Below are positions 24,449-33,861 of a stretch of 64,000 nt of DNA, one piece after another. Each line of letters starts with the position of its first letter. The stretch's first letter is position 1. The DNA is taken from the NCBI RefSeq assembly GCF_029893355.1, contig NZ_JARZAI010000031.1:1-64000 (forward strand), in the 5' to 3' direction. The notes beneath the pieces were generated by a model. It was not told where the DNA came from. It made no database searches and was given only the letters and a program-made list of their open reading frames with translations. The position numbers and the translations under genes are program-made. This DNA comes from Kitasatospora sp. MAA4 (lineage in GTDB: Bacteria; Actinomycetota; Actinomycetes; Streptomycetales; Streptomycetaceae).

Positions 24449-25726
24449 TCAGCTTGACAGGGACGCGGACGCTTCGGCCTCGCGCAGTGACAGGCTGGGC
24501 ATCAGGAGGGACATCAGGCACCCGAGGATCGCCAGCCCGGCCGCGAGGACGAGGAGCGTCCCGGTCGCGCCGATCCGGTCCAGCAGCACGCTGGCGAGTG
24601 GTGCGCCGAGGGGTTCCGCCGCCATGGCCAGCAGGGCGCGGGCCGTCACCACCCGGCCCACCAGGTGCTCGGGGGTGGCTGCCAACGACACGGCTGCGAC
24701 GCAGATGGTGGCGATCGGGCCGGCCAGGTAGCAGAGTGAGAGCATCGCCCCGAGACCGAGGGGCGAGGGGAGCAGGGCCATCCCCGCCGTGGCGAGGGCG
24801 ATCACCCAGACCGTGGCGATCACCGCCGTGCGCGGCGGCATGCGGCGCGTCAGGCGCGGGGCGAGCAGCGATGCGAGGACCCCGGCGGCTGCCGAGCACC
24901 CCAGGATCGTCCCGGCGCCGGTCCCGCCCTGCGTGCTGCCCCCGCTGTGCGAGACCAGTGTGATCACGATCAGCAGGAGAGCGCTGAAGACGAGGTTCAC
25001 CGCCATCGAAGCCAGCGACGTCCAGCGCAGGAAGCGCTGGCGCCACAGGAATTCGACCCCGCTCGTCAGCCCGCGCGCACCCGCGCGGACGCTGTTCAAG
25101 CCGCCGCGCGGGCCCGTGTCGCGGTCGGCGGCATGCCTGCGCCGACCGCCGCCCAGCGGCACCCGGATCGCCGACACGGCCAGCAGGCAGACCAGGTAGC
25201 TCACCCCGTCCACCGCGAACGGCAGCGCGGGGCTCAGCGCGAACGCCAGGCCACCGAGTGGATAGCCGACCAACTCGGATATCTGTGAGCAGACTTGGCG
25301 CATCCCGAAGGCCGTCGGCAACTGCTCGACCGGGACCAGGACGCGCAGCACCACTGCCGCGGACGCGGCGAAGACGCTCTCCGCCAACCCGACGGCGGCC
25401 ACGCACAGGGCCACCGCCAGCAGGGATCCATGTCCGCGCGCGAGAAGGAGCAGCCCGCAGCAGGCCAGGACGGATACAACCTCGCAGAGCACCATGGAGG
25501 TTCGGCGCGGGCACAGGTCGGCGATCAGGCCGGCCGGGACCTGGCCGGCCGAACGGGCCGTGGAGGCGGCGAACATGCCGACGGCGGCGTCCGCGGGGCT
25601 CCCGGTGGCGTGGAGCACCAGCAGCGGCAGAGCAACGAAGACGGCACTCGAGCCGGTCCACGACAACGTCTGGCTCCACCAAAGCAGTTGGTAGTCGCGG
25701 TTCACCCACAGCGGACTGGCGGGCAC
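24449..25726 (-). CDS. MFS exporter of the lanthipeptide locus
   Basis: A 425-residue major facilitator protein with about 12 membrane segments, including a motif A variant AGLIADLCPRRTSMVL after TM2 and a helix-rich C-terminal half. It belongs to the MFS_3 (enterobactin-exporter-like) group. GTG at 25726 is preceded by GGAGGAG. It lies directly downstream of the two precursor genes on the same strand, 84 bases away, so it is the likely exporter of the mature peptide. Most class III clusters use ABC exporters instead. Confidence 0.88.
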   Translation of the reverse strand: MPASPLWVNRDYQLLWWSQTLSWTGSSAVFVALPLLVLHATGSPADAAVGMFAASTARSAGQVPAGLIADLCPRRTSMVLCEVVSVLACCGLLLLARGHGSLLAVALCVAAVGLAESVFAASAAVVLRVLVPVEQLPTAFGMRQVCSQISELVGYPLGGLAFALSPALPFAVDGVSYLVCLLAVSAIRVPLGGGRRRHAADRDTGPRGGLNSVRAGARGLTSGVEFLWRQRFLRWTSLASMAVNLVFSALLLIVITLVSHSGGSTQGGTGAGTILGCSAAAGVLASLLAPRLTRRMPPRTAVIATVWVIALATAGMALLPSPLGLGAMLSLCYLAGPIATICVAAVSLAATPEHLVGRVVTARALLAMAAEPLGAPLASVLLDRIGATGTLLVLAAGLAILGCLMSLLMPSLSLREAEASASLSS

Positions 25727-25810
25727 GGTCGCTCCTCCGGGTCGATGCAGATCGGGCCGCCGAGGGAGCACCGAAGCGCTCCCCCGACGGCCCGATCAAC
25801 CAGCTGAGAA

Positions 25811-25921
25811 CTACTCGGCGGCAGCGTCGATGCAGTTCTGGCTACGGGTGCTGATCATCGCGACACCCTCGCCGTCCTCGTCGAGCGACGCGGCCAGGGA
25901 CTGGAGCTGAAGAACCGACAT
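25811..25921 (-). CDS. Class III lanthipeptide precursor, copy 1 (36 aa)
   Basis: A 36-residue peptide. The leader carries VLQLQSLAASLDED, matching the (L/V)xLQ recognition motif of class III lanthipeptide leaders. The core contains STRSQNC, a Ser-x2-Ser-x2-Cys pattern able to form one labionin (or lanthionine) ring, and the tail is IDAAAE. CAGGAGGA lies before the ATG at 25921. It shares its core from STRSQNC to the end with copy 2, 84 bases upstream in the operon. LanKC lies two genes upstream and the exporter immediately downstream. Confidence 0.88.
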   Translation of the reverse strand: MSVLQLQSLAASLDEDGEGVAMISTRSQNCIDAAAE

Positions 25922-26005
25922 GACATCCTCCTGAAGGGGTTGTTGTGTGAGCGGCGGTCCGCCGGGAACGGCGGGCCGATGGAACCTCGGAGCGCGACGC
26001 GAGGA

Positions 26006-26113
26006 CTACTCGGCGGCGGCGTCGATGCAGTTCTGGCTGCGGGTGCTCCACAGCGCGACACCCTCGCCGTCGTCGAGCGACGCGGCAAGCTCCTGGAGTC
26101 GAAGAACCGACAT
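26006..26113 (-). CDS. Class III lanthipeptide precursor, copy 2 (35 aa)
   Basis: A 35-residue paralogue of copy 1. The leader is VLRLQELAASLDDGEG and the core begins LWSTRSQNC, with the same IDAAAE tail. Compared with copy 1, the two residues before the ring change from MI to LW and the leader loses one acidic residue. The ATG at 26113 has a near-perfect ribosome site (GGAGGAGGTGATT), the strongest in the operon, consistent with high precursor production. It lies 51 bases downstream of the synthetase stop codon. Confidence 0.88.
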   Translation of the reverse strand: MSVLRLQELAASLDDGEGVALWSTRSQNCIDAAAE

Positions 26114-26164
26114 GGTGAAATCACCTCCTCCCCTGATCCGGAACGGTTACTGCCATGACGACGG

Positions 26165-28759
26165 TCAGCCGGGGCCGAGCAGCGGAAGGACCGAGCGGTC
26201 CTCGCCGAGTGCGGCTCCCAGCGCGAGCACAACGCCCGCCGAACCCGTCGCCAAATCCATGGAGAGCCGCTGCAGTTGGTCACCTGGCATGGCCAAGTGA
26301 CCACGGTGGCGCAGCTCGTGGAGTGCGAGATGCCGTAGGTGTCCGACGATCAGCGCCTCGGGCTCTCGCCCGGTCTCGGGACCGTGCCGACCGTGCGGAT
26401 CGTGCGGATCGTCAGCCAGCCAGCTCAGAGCGGCGATCAGGCCGGCGCGACCCCGGAAGAGCCCCGGATAGATGATGAACTCGGGTCGGCACACCAGCCG
26501 CACACGCTGGAGCGCCGCCGCGAACTCGTCGGTCCGGTGGTGCAACAGGTGGGCGCGCAGGGCCAGAGCGATGCCCGCGCTGCCGTCCGCGAGATAGGGC
26601 AGGACGCGCTGACCGTCGTAGAGCTGGAGCGCCCCGTCGTCGTCGGTGCGGCACCGGCTCAGGTCGAGGCGCAGCGCTCGCGCCGCGTAGTCGAGGTAGG
26701 CGGCATCGCCACTGTCCTCGAACAGGCGCACGAAGAACAGCGCGGCGCCACTGAAACCCTGGTCGAGACCGCCGCCGCGCGGAGCCCCCGGCGCGTCGAA
26801 GCCTCCCTCGATCGCCTGCACCAGCCGGTCCGCGATCGGGAGTACGGCGTCCCTGGAGACGCCGGCCCCGGGTGTGCGGGCGAAGTGCAGCAGGTTCAGC
26901 CCGACCCCGGCGAGCCCTTTGAAGAGGCCGACGGCGGTGAGCTCGGGAACACTCTGCTGGGCCCGGTCCAGGACCGACACCGCCGCTGCCGTCCGGCCGA
27001 ACCGGGCGAGCGTGTAGGCCACACCGTGCAGACCGCTGTAGAGACCCGGTGGCACCCAGCGGGCTCGGCGCTCGCCGCGCTCCAGCCAGTCCAGGTGCTC
27101 CGCCGACACCGGCACGCCGGCGCTGTCGAGCGCGTAGAGCACCCCGGCGGCACCGTTCGCCAGGCTCAGCCCACCGGAGTGGTACTGCGCCGGGTCCCCG
27201 GGGAAGAGCCGGTCCACGCGCTCGGGCGAGGCGCTGGCGGCGATTCCCGCGACCAGCGAGTCGCGCAGCGATCGCAGATCCGCGACCTCGCGCGGTGCGG
27301 TGGTCCCCGTCGTGACTGCCGCGAACGACGGCTGCGTGCCACCTCGGCCCGGCGGAGAAAGGCGGGCGCGCAGCTGGTCGACGTAGCCCTCCGGCAGCGG
27401 GAACCGCTCCTGGGCCAGGTCCAGCAGGGTGTGCAGCTTCCCCGGGTCGAGTTCGAGCAGCGAGTTGAGCGGTACGAAGAGCCACAGGCGCAGCATGTCG
27501 AGTGCGAAGGCGTCGATCTGCGGCCCGGTGGCCGTCAGGGGGGCGGAGAACCCGGCCGCCCCCAGCCCCGGCGGGCGCTGCTCCTCGACGGGGAAGGCGA
27601 GTTCGAAGTCGACCAGCCGGATCCGCCCGTCCGGCTGGATCATGATGTTGCGCGGATGCAGGTCCCCGAAGACGACACCGCGCTCGTGCAGGGCCCGCAG
27701 CGCCGCCTCGACCTGCGCGGCCACGTTCAGCGCCCACTCGGTGTACTCGCGCAGGGCCTGCGGGCCGGGGTTCGGGCGGGTCAGCGGGTACCGCTCGACG
27801 CTGCGCCGGTCCAGCGTGGCTCCCTGTACCTTCTCGATGGCCAGGAAGTGGTGCTCCCACCAGGTGAACCGGTCCAGGACCGCGGGGACGCAGTCCACGC
27901 CCTGGAGCAGCGTCATCATCCGGTGCTCGCGGTCGAGCCGCGCGACGGCGTCCCCTCCCCGGCTGTCCAGACCGGCATGCGGGCGTGCCTCCTTCAGCAC
28001 GACCTGCTCACCGCTGCGCCGGTCCACGGCCAGGTACACCCCGCCCCCGTTGGAGAAGTGCATGGCCCGCTCCACCTGGTACGGGTGCGCCTCTCCCCCG
28101 GCCTGCTCCATCCGCTCCAGCTGCTCGTGCAGCACTGCGGGCAACTCCACCCCGTCCGGCAGCCGGAAGTACGGCGTGCGCAGGTCGGGGACGAGCCGGC
28201 CGTCGGGCGAGCGCAGTGCGTCGACATAGTCGCCGTCCTCGTCCAGACAGCACTCATGGCTGAATGCGCCGTAGCGGACGTGCAGTGGGCCGTCCTCCCA
28301 GCGCAGGTCGCTGAGAATGTACTGGCCGCTGATCCCCTTCAGTTTTCCGGAAAGCTCGACCAGGACGTTCTCCAGTGCCCGCTCGTCCTTCGGGTATATC
28401 GCCATGAACTTTCCCGAGGAGCCCCGGTGAGCGTATTTTGTATTGGTCAGCCGTAACAGATCCGCACTGCGCAGGAACTTGAAGTCGAGCCGGTTCGCGA
28501 GGCAGTAGTCGTGAACCACCGTCAGCGCGGCCTCGCTGTCCTCCCGGCCGGCCGAGACGTGGATCTTCCAGCCCTGGCTGGGGAGTTCGCTGCCCTCGGC
28601 GTGGAACCCCACCCAGACGCCCCACCGCGACACCCGCCAGCCGGCGGGCGGCGCCGCGGTGCCCAGCGCGAAAAGCGTGCCGCTGTCGGCCACCCGGTCG
28701 GGCGGCTCGAAGAACTCACGGCTACTCCAGCAATAGCCTTCGTTCGTACCGGGTTTCAC
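26165..28759 (-). CDS. Class III lanthipeptide synthetase LanKC
   Basis: An 864-residue three-domain enzyme. Residues 1-215 form the phospho-Ser/Thr lyase-like domain. Residues 225-480 form a Ser/Thr kinase domain with Lys256 (VVLKEA), Asp366 in GDLHPRNIMI and Asp384 in LVDFE. Residues 510-864 form a LanC-like cyclase domain without the Cys-Cys-His zinc triad, the hallmark of class III (RamC/LabKC). It phosphorylates Ser residues of the precursor, eliminates phosphate, and closes lanthionine or labionin rings. GTG at 28759 follows GGAGGGGG. The order is LanKC, two precursors, exporter. It acts in the cytoplasm. Confidence 0.93.
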   Translation of the reverse strand: MKPGTNEGYCWSSREFFEPPDRVADSGTLFALGTAAPPAGWRVSRWGVWVGFHAEGSELPSQGWKIHVSAGREDSEAALTVVHDYCLANRLDFKFLRSADLLRLTNTKYAHRGSSGKFMAIYPKDERALENVLVELSGKLKGISGQYILSDLRWEDGPLHVRYGAFSHECCLDEDGDYVDALRSPDGRLVPDLRTPYFRLPDGVELPAVLHEQLERMEQAGGEAHPYQVERAMHFSNGGGVYLAVDRRSGEQVVLKEARPHAGLDSRGGDAVARLDREHRMMTLLQGVDCVPAVLDRFTWWEHHFLAIEKVQGATLDRRSVERYPLTRPNPGPQALREYTEWALNVAAQVEAALRALHERGVVFGDLHPRNIMIQPDGRIRLVDFELAFPVEEQRPPGLGAAGFSAPLTATGPQIDAFALDMLRLWLFVPLNSLLELDPGKLHTLLDLAQERFPLPEGYVDQLRARLSPPGRGGTQPSFAAVTTGTTAPREVADLRSLRDSLVAGIAASASPERVDRLFPGDPAQYHSGGLSLANGAAGVLYALDSAGVPVSAEHLDWLERGERRARWVPPGLYSGLHGVAYTLARFGRTAAAVSVLDRAQQSVPELTAVGLFKGLAGVGLNLLHFARTPGAGVSRDAVLPIADRLVQAIEGGFDAPGAPRGGGLDQGFSGAALFFVRLFEDSGDAAYLDYAARALRLDLSRCRTDDDGALQLYDGQRVLPYLADGSAGIALALRAHLLHHRTDEFAAALQRVRLVCRPEFIIYPGLFRGRAGLIAALSWLADDPHDPHGRHGPETGREPEALIVGHLRHLALHELRHRGHLAMPGDQLQRLSMDLATGSAGVVLALGAALGEDRSVLPLLGPG

Positions 28760-28902
28760 AACAGTCGCCCCCTCCGGTCCACCGCGGCTCCTCGTTCACT
28801 GATGAGGATCCGCTCCGACCGAATTCAGGGCAATGGGTCAAACGGGCAGTTCTCCCGGACCCGGCAGTGCCTCAACGGGAATGTTTCAGTTAAAGGGGGT
28901 GG

Positions 28903-29667
28903 TCAGACCGCAGGGTCGGCCGGCACCAGCTCGTGCCGACGCGACCAGACGCCCGCGGAGACCCGGGCCAGCACCCGGGCGGCCGGATCGCCGTCGGCGC
29001 CACCGCTGGCGAGCGGCCCCGCGTAGCAGACGGCGATCACATAGGCCGGGCAGTCCGGGGGACGGACCAGCCCGACGCTGTGCCGGATGCCGCTGACCCA
29101 GCCGTTCTTGAACGCGATCGGCGTCCCGGCCGGGAGACCGGCGGGGAGGTCCACGCTGTGGACGTTCGCGGCGAGCAACTCCAGCAGCTCGCCGGGCAGC
29201 CAGCCGACCAGCCTCGCGAGGTCGGCCGCGGTCACCAGATTGGTCACCCCGGCGGCCCGGGCGGCGGCGTCCTCGATGCCGCGGGCGGTGACGCTGTGTC
29301 GGGCGCCGGCCAGCCGCCAGATCTCGTTGACGGCGTCGAAGCCGACGTGGTCCAGGATCGTGTTGGTGGCCAGATTCGAGGAGTGGGCGATCATCCGCCG
29401 CGCCAGCCAGCGCAGGGAGGCGCGCTCGCCCAGCAGGTGCCAGGTCTCGGCGTCGGTCTCCCAGTCCGGCGGGATGCCGTAGGAGGGCGCGGTAACCGCC
29501 GATCGGAACGCGTTGGTGACCGGCACCGGCGCATCCAGGTCCAGGCCGCTGCGGTACAGCGCCGCGAGCACGGCGACCTTCATCGTGCTGGCCGCGTAGT
29601 AGGGACGGTCCGGCTCCCGGTAGAAGCAGGGACCGGCGCCCAGCGGAGCCACGTAGACCGACAGCAC
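28903..29667 (-). CDS. Beta-lactamase-fold serine hydrolase
   Basis: A 254-residue penicillin-binding/beta-lactamase-fold protein with the catalytic STMK (Ser27-Lys30), a SSN motif in AHSSNLATN, and a KNG-type third motif (FKNGWVSGIRHSVG). It lacks a signal peptide and the class A ELN pattern, so it is more likely a DD-peptidase-like or esterase-like enzyme than a true beta-lactamase. GTG at 29667 is chosen: a TAGCGT -10 box ends seven bases upstream, fitting a leaderless mRNA. It is divergent from the phosphatase gene. Confidence 0.8.
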   Translation of the reverse strand: MLSVYVAPLGAGPCFYREPDRPYYAASTMKVAVLAALYRSGLDLDAPVPVTNAFRSAVTAPSYGIPPDWETDAETWHLLGERASLRWLARRMIAHSSNLATNTILDHVGFDAVNEIWRLAGARHSVTARGIEDAAARAAGVTNLVTAADLARLVGWLPGELLELLAANVHSVDLPAGLPAGTPIAFKNGWVSGIRHSVGLVRPPDCPAYVIAVCYAGPLASGGADGDPAARVLARVSAGVWSRRHELVPADPAV

Positions 29668-29674
29668 ATCGGAA

Positions 29675-29680
29675 ACGCTA
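29675..29680 (-). promoter_or_regulatory. -10 box (TAGCGT) of a likely leaderless transcript
   Basis: TAGCGT on the minus strand lies seven bases before GTG at 29667, and no ribosome site is present. This decides the start of the serine hydrolase. Confidence 0.5.
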
Positions 29681-29766
29681 GCAGGCCGGCGCCCTCGCGC
29701 CCCGCGGGGCTGGTTTCGGCCTGCGGAGAGACGATGGAGGACACCGACGCGGAAGGAGGGCCCGCG

Positions 29767-31836
29767 ATGAGCACAGGAGGCGCGGCCCGGTCCGTCCCCT
29801 CCGAGCCCGGCGGCCTGCTGGACCTGCTGAGCCTGGCCGCCGCGGTGCTGGACTCGGACGGGCGGATCGTGCTCTGGAGCCCGCAGGCCCAGGAGCTGTT
29901 CGGCTGGAGCCCCGAGGAGGTGCTGGGCCGCTCCGCCGCCCAGGTCCTGGTGGCCGAGGAGCACGTCGGTGCGGTCCTGGAGCTGTTCGGCGAGGTCATG
30001 GAGGGCAGCGGGAGCTGGGCGGGCGTCTTCCCCGTGCGGCACAAGGACGGCAGCATCCGGCCGATGGAGTTCCGCAACATGCGGTTGCAGGATCAGCAGG
30101 GCGGCCTGTACGCGCTGGGGATCGCCGCCGACGCGGCCACGCTGCGCGGCGTCGAGCGGGACCTGGCGCTGTCGGCGCGCCTGGTGGCCCAGTCCCCGAT
30201 CGGGCTCGCGGTGCTGGGTGCCGATCTGCGGTACGTCCTGGTCAACCCGGCGCTCGAGCGGATCAACGGCCTCTCCGCCGGCGAGCACCTGGGCCGCACC
30301 GTCCGTGAGGCGCTGCCGTTCCTGGACGTCGACGCCATCGAGTCCGCGATGGACCAGGTTCTGGCGAGCGGGGCCGCGCTGGTGGACGAGTTCACCGTCG
30401 GCCGCACGCGGGCGGACCCGGACACCGAGCGCGCCTGGCGGGCGTCGTACTTCCGGCTGGAGGACCCCGCCGGGCGGGTGATCGGGCTGGCGACCTCGGT
30501 GGTGGATGTCACCGAGCAGCACCGCGCGGCCACCGAGGCGGCCGCGGGCCGGCGCCGGCTGGCCCTCATCGCCCGTGCCTCGGTGCAGATCGGCACCACG
30601 CTCGACCTCGACCGGACCGCCCGGGAGCTCGCCGACTTCGTGGTGCCCGACTTCGCCGACGTCGCGGCGGTGGACGTCCTCGACTCGGTCCTGAACGGAC
30701 GCCCGAGCAGCGCGGCGCCCGACACGGCGCCCGCGACGTTCCGGGCCCTCGCGGTGGCGGCGGCCCACGCCACCGAGGCCGTCCGCGCCGCCGACCCCAC
30801 CGGCGAGATCGCCAAGTACGACGCCGACCGGCTGGTCACCCGGTGCGTGACCACCGGGCGCCCGGTCCTGGTGGCGCACGTCGAGGCGTGGGACCTGCCG
30901 CGGATCGCCCGCGACGACGAGGCCGCCGCCCTGCTGGCCCAGGCCGGCCTGCACTCCTACCTGGCGGTTCCGCTGATCGCCCGCGGCGAGGTGCTCGGCG
31001 CTCTCGACCTCAAACGCACCGACCACCCGCTGCCGTTCGACGACGACGACGTGGTGCTGGCCGGCGAACTGGCCGCCCGCGCCGCCGTGTGCATCGACAA
31101 CGCCCGCTGGTACCAGAGCCAGCGCCACGCCGCCCTGACCCTCCAGCGGCACCTCCTCCCGCACCGGCCGCCCCAGCCCGTGGGCCTCACGGTCGCCTAC
31201 CGGTACCAGCCCGCGGCGGCGGTCGGCGAGGTGGGCGGCGACTGGTTCGACGCCATCCCGGTGTCCGGCGACAAGACCGCCCTGGTCGTCGGCGACGTGA
31301 TGGGCAGCGGCATCAACGCCGCCGCCACCATGGGCCAACTGCGCACCGCCACCCGCACCCTGGCCGGCCTCGACCTCGACCCGGCCCAGGTCCTGCACCA
31401 CCTGGACCGCACCACCCAGGGCCTGGACGAGACCATCGCCACCTGCGTCTACGCCGTCTTCGACCCGCACCGCGCCCGGTGCCGCATCGCGACGGCGGGC
31501 CACCTGCCGCCCGTCCTGATCCGCCGCGGTCGCGCACCCGAGCTGCTGGAGCTGCCGACCGGCGCACCGCTCGGCGTCGGAGGCGTCCCCTTCGTCGCCA
31601 CCGGTCTCGACCTCGGGCTCGGGGACCGGATGGTGCTCTACACCGACGGCCTGGTCGAAACCCGCGACCAGCCCATCGACACCCGCCTGGGGATCCTCCT
31701 CGACCTGCTCGCCGACCCCGGGCTCCCCCTGGAGGCGACCTGCGACCGGCTGCTGTCCGCCCTGCGGGACCCGGACGGCCACGACGACGTCGCCCTGCTC
31801 ATCGCCCAGGTCGAGCCCCACCGGCCGGCGGGCTGA
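29767..31836 (+). CDS. PAS-PAS-GAF-PP2C (SpoIIE-type) phosphatase
   Basis: A 689-residue sensor phosphatase. Two PAS domains (about 15-115 and 135-245), a GAF domain (about 260-430) and a C-terminal PP2C_SIG/SpoIIE catalytic domain (about 450-680) with VGGDWFDAIPV, GDVMGSGINAAATMGQLR and LYTDGLVETR, which carry the metal-binding aspartates. Such proteins dephosphorylate anti-sigma-factor antagonists in actinomycetes. There is no histidine-kinase-like (RsbW) domain. ATG at 29767 follows GGAAGGAGG. The partner anti-sigma system is not in this window. Confidence 0.92.
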   Translation: MSTGGAARSVPSEPGGLLDLLSLAAAVLDSDGRIVLWSPQAQELFGWSPEEVLGRSAAQVLVAEEHVGAVLELFGEVMEGSGSWAGVFPVRHKDGSIRPMEFRNMRLQDQQGGLYALGIAADAATLRGVERDLALSARLVAQSPIGLAVLGADLRYVLVNPALERINGLSAGEHLGRTVREALPFLDVDAIESAMDQVLASGAALVDEFTVGRTRADPDTERAWRASYFRLEDPAGRVIGLATSVVDVTEQHRAATEAAAGRRRLALIARASVQIGTTLDLDRTARELADFVVPDFADVAAVDVLDSVLNGRPSSAAPDTAPATFRALAVAAAHATEAVRAADPTGEIAKYDADRLVTRCVTTGRPVLVAHVEAWDLPRIARDDEAAALLAQAGLHSYLAVPLIARGEVLGALDLKRTDHPLPFDDDDVVLAGELAARAAVCIDNARWYQSQRHAALTLQRHLLPHRPPQPVGLTVAYRYQPAAAVGEVGGDWFDAIPVSGDKTALVVGDVMGSGINAAATMGQLRTATRTLAGLDLDPAQVLHHLDRTTQGLDETIATCVYAVFDPHRARCRIATAGHLPPVLIRRGRAPELLELPTGAPLGVGGVPFVATGLDLGLGDRMVLYTDGLVETRDQPIDTRLGILLDLLADPGLPLEATCDRLLSALRDPDGHDDVALLIAQVEPHRPAG

Positions 31837-31966
31837 GACGGTTCCGACCGCGACGGCGGTGACGGCCGCTCTGGCCTCGGACGGGATTCGCTGTTGCCCG
31901 CGGATCAACACGAAGTCCAGGGTCGAGATCAACTATGCTGCACCTGGCCGACGACGGGGGAGAGCC

Positions 31967-32725
31967 ATGACGCAGGTGGCGGGCGATGCGGACTACGGGC
32001 GGATCGGCGCGGGTTACGCGCGGATCCGGCGGACCGACCCACGCATCGCGGCCCAGGTGCACGCCGCCCTCGGCGAGGCCCGGACCGTGCTGAACGTCGG
32101 CGCGGGCGCCGGGTCCTACGAGCCGCTCGACCGCCACGTGCTGCCGATCGAGCCGTCTCCCGAGATGCGGCGCCAGCGTCCGGCCCACCTCGCGCCGGCC
32201 ATCCACGCCGTGGCCGAGGCGCTGCCCTTCGACGACGACGCGGTCGACGCCGCCATGGCGATGGTCACCGTCCACCAGTGGCCGGACCCCGTCGCCGGAC
32301 TCCGCGAGATGCGCCGCGTCGCCCGCGGACCGGTGCTCGTACTCACCTTCGACCCCGCTGAGTTGGGCCGGCTGTGGCTGATGGACTACGCGCCCGAACT
32401 GCAGGCGGTCGAGGCGAGCCGCTACCCCGCCATCGACACCATCACCACCGCGCTCGGACCGGGAACCGAGGTCCAGCCGGTGCCGATCCCCTCGGACTGC
32501 GTCGACGGGTTCTCCGAAGCCTTCTACGCACGCCCCGAGTCCCTCCTCGATCCGGCCGTACGCCGTGCCCAGTCCGCGTGGAGCTTCCTCCCACCGGGAG
32601 TCGAGGAGCGGATCGCCGCCGATCTCCGCGCCGACCTGGAGTCGGGCGCCTGGGACGACCGCTACGGCTCGCACCGCACCCGGCCCGAGTTCAGCGGAGC
32701 CGTCCGGCTCATCGTCAGCCGCTGA
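31967..32725 (+). CDS. SAM-dependent methyltransferase, class I
   Basis: A 252-residue methyltransferase of the Methyltransf_11 type. Motif I is VLNVGAGAGSYEP (GxGxG), followed by the acidic end of strand 2 (PIEPSPEM) and motif IV-like DAAMAMVTVHQW. It acts on an unknown small molecule. ATG at 31967 follows GGGGGAGAG. It is downstream of the phosphatase by 130 bases, and no operon is evident. Confidence 0.87.
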   Translation: MTQVAGDADYGRIGAGYARIRRTDPRIAAQVHAALGEARTVLNVGAGAGSYEPLDRHVLPIEPSPEMRRQRPAHLAPAIHAVAEALPFDDDAVDAAMAMVTVHQWPDPVAGLREMRRVARGPVLVLTFDPAELGRLWLMDYAPELQAVEASRYPAIDTITTALGPGTEVQPVPIPSDCVDGFSEAFYARPESLLDPAVRRAQSAWSFLPPGVEERIAADLRADLESGAWDDRYGSHRTRPEFSGAVRLIVSR

Positions 32726-32814
32726 GCTCCGAAGTCGGGAGTGGGCGAACCAATCGGGCTGCCGGGGCGTCATGCTCTGCGAAGGCTGATCGTCGAACCG
32801 AGGAGGATGCGATC

Positions 32815-33741
32815 GTGGAGAGCTTCGCCGTGCGCCCGAGTCGCCGCGCGCTACTGGCCATCGGCGCCGGGACGGCCCTGGCCACCGCCGTCTCCGCAGG
32901 CGGGCCGGCCTACGCGGCGACAGGTGGCGTGGGCCTCGCCCGGGCCCTGGGCGCGCTCGAACGGGAACACGGCGCCCGACTGGGCGTGTTCGCGCGGAAC
33001 ACCGCCACCGGCAGGAGCGTGCTGTACCGCGCCGACGAGCTCTTCCCGATCTGCTCGGTCCACAAGACGATCACCGCCGCCGCGGTCCTGCGAGACCTCG
33101 ACCGGGACGGCGCGTTCCTCGCCAAGCGCATCCGGTACACCGCGCAGGACGTCGCCCGCTCGGGCTACTCCCCCGTCACCGGCACCCCCGAGCACCTCGC
33201 CAACGGCCTGACCGTCGCACAACTCTGCGCCGCTGCCCTCGACTTCAGCGACAACACCGCCGACACCCTGCTGCTGCGCGAACTCGGCGGCCCTACCGCG
33301 ATCACCCGCTTCTGCCGGTCCATCGGCGACCGGACGACCCGGCTCGACCGCTGGGAGCCCGAGCTGAACTCGGCCGAACCGGGACGCGTGACGGACACCA
33401 CGAGCCCGCGCGCCCTGGCGCGCACGCTGACCGAGCTCCTGCTCGGCAGCGCGCTCACTCCCCCGCACCGCCGGCAGCTGACCGACTGGATGCTCGCCAA
33501 CACCACCAGCGCCGCCCGCTTCCGCGCCGCGCTCCCCAAGGACTGGACCCTCGCGGACAAGACCGGCAGCGGCGACTACGGCACCACCAACGACGCCGGC
33601 ATCGCCTGGACCCCGCAGCGGACACCCCTCGTCCTGACCGTCCTGTCCACCAAGACGGACGCCGCCGCCCCCGCGGACGAACCACTGGTCGCCAGGACCG
33701 CCGCCCTGCTGGTGACAGCCCTCACGGGCCAGAACAGCTAG
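32815..33741 (+). CDS. Class A beta-lactamase
   Basis: A 308-residue secreted beta-lactamase. A twin-arginine-like signal (SRRALLAIGAGTALATA) ends near AYAA. All class A motifs are present: Ser81-x-x-Lys84 (SVHK), Ser144-Asp-Asn (SDN), Glu180-x-x-Leu-Asn (EPELN) and Lys248-Thr-Gly (KTG). It should hydrolyse penicillins and cephalosporins outside the cell. GTG at 32815 follows AGGAGG. No BlaR/BlaI-type regulator is near. Confidence 0.94.
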   Translation: MESFAVRPSRRALLAIGAGTALATAVSAGGPAYAATGGVGLARALGALEREHGARLGVFARNTATGRSVLYRADELFPICSVHKTITAAAVLRDLDRDGAFLAKRIRYTAQDVARSGYSPVTGTPEHLANGLTVAQLCAAALDFSDNTADTLLLRELGGPTAITRFCRSIGDRTTRLDRWEPELNSAEPGRVTDTTSPRALARTLTELLLGSALTPPHRRQLTDWMLANTTSAARFRAALPKDWTLADKTGSGDYGTTNDAGIAWTPQRTPLVLTVLSTKTDAAAPADEPLVARTAALLVTALTGQNS

Positions 33742-33861
33742 TGCCGCGTCAACTTGGCGCCTGGCACGCCCCTCTGACGCGCTCTTGCCGGGGCTGCACG
33801 CGCTCGGGGAGGATCGGGAGATGGTCCGGCCGATGGTGGCCGGGCCCGATGGGAGGCATCC

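Noticed and set aside
26339..28456. 705-residue plus-strand frame opposite LanKC
   Set aside because: No domain, and the opposite strand carries complete lyase, kinase and cyclase domains.
29668..31932. Long minus-strand extension of the serine hydrolase frame opposite the PP2C phosphatase
   Set aside because: Only the part after 29667 has hydrolase motifs; the rest mirrors the phosphatase gene and has no recognisable domain.
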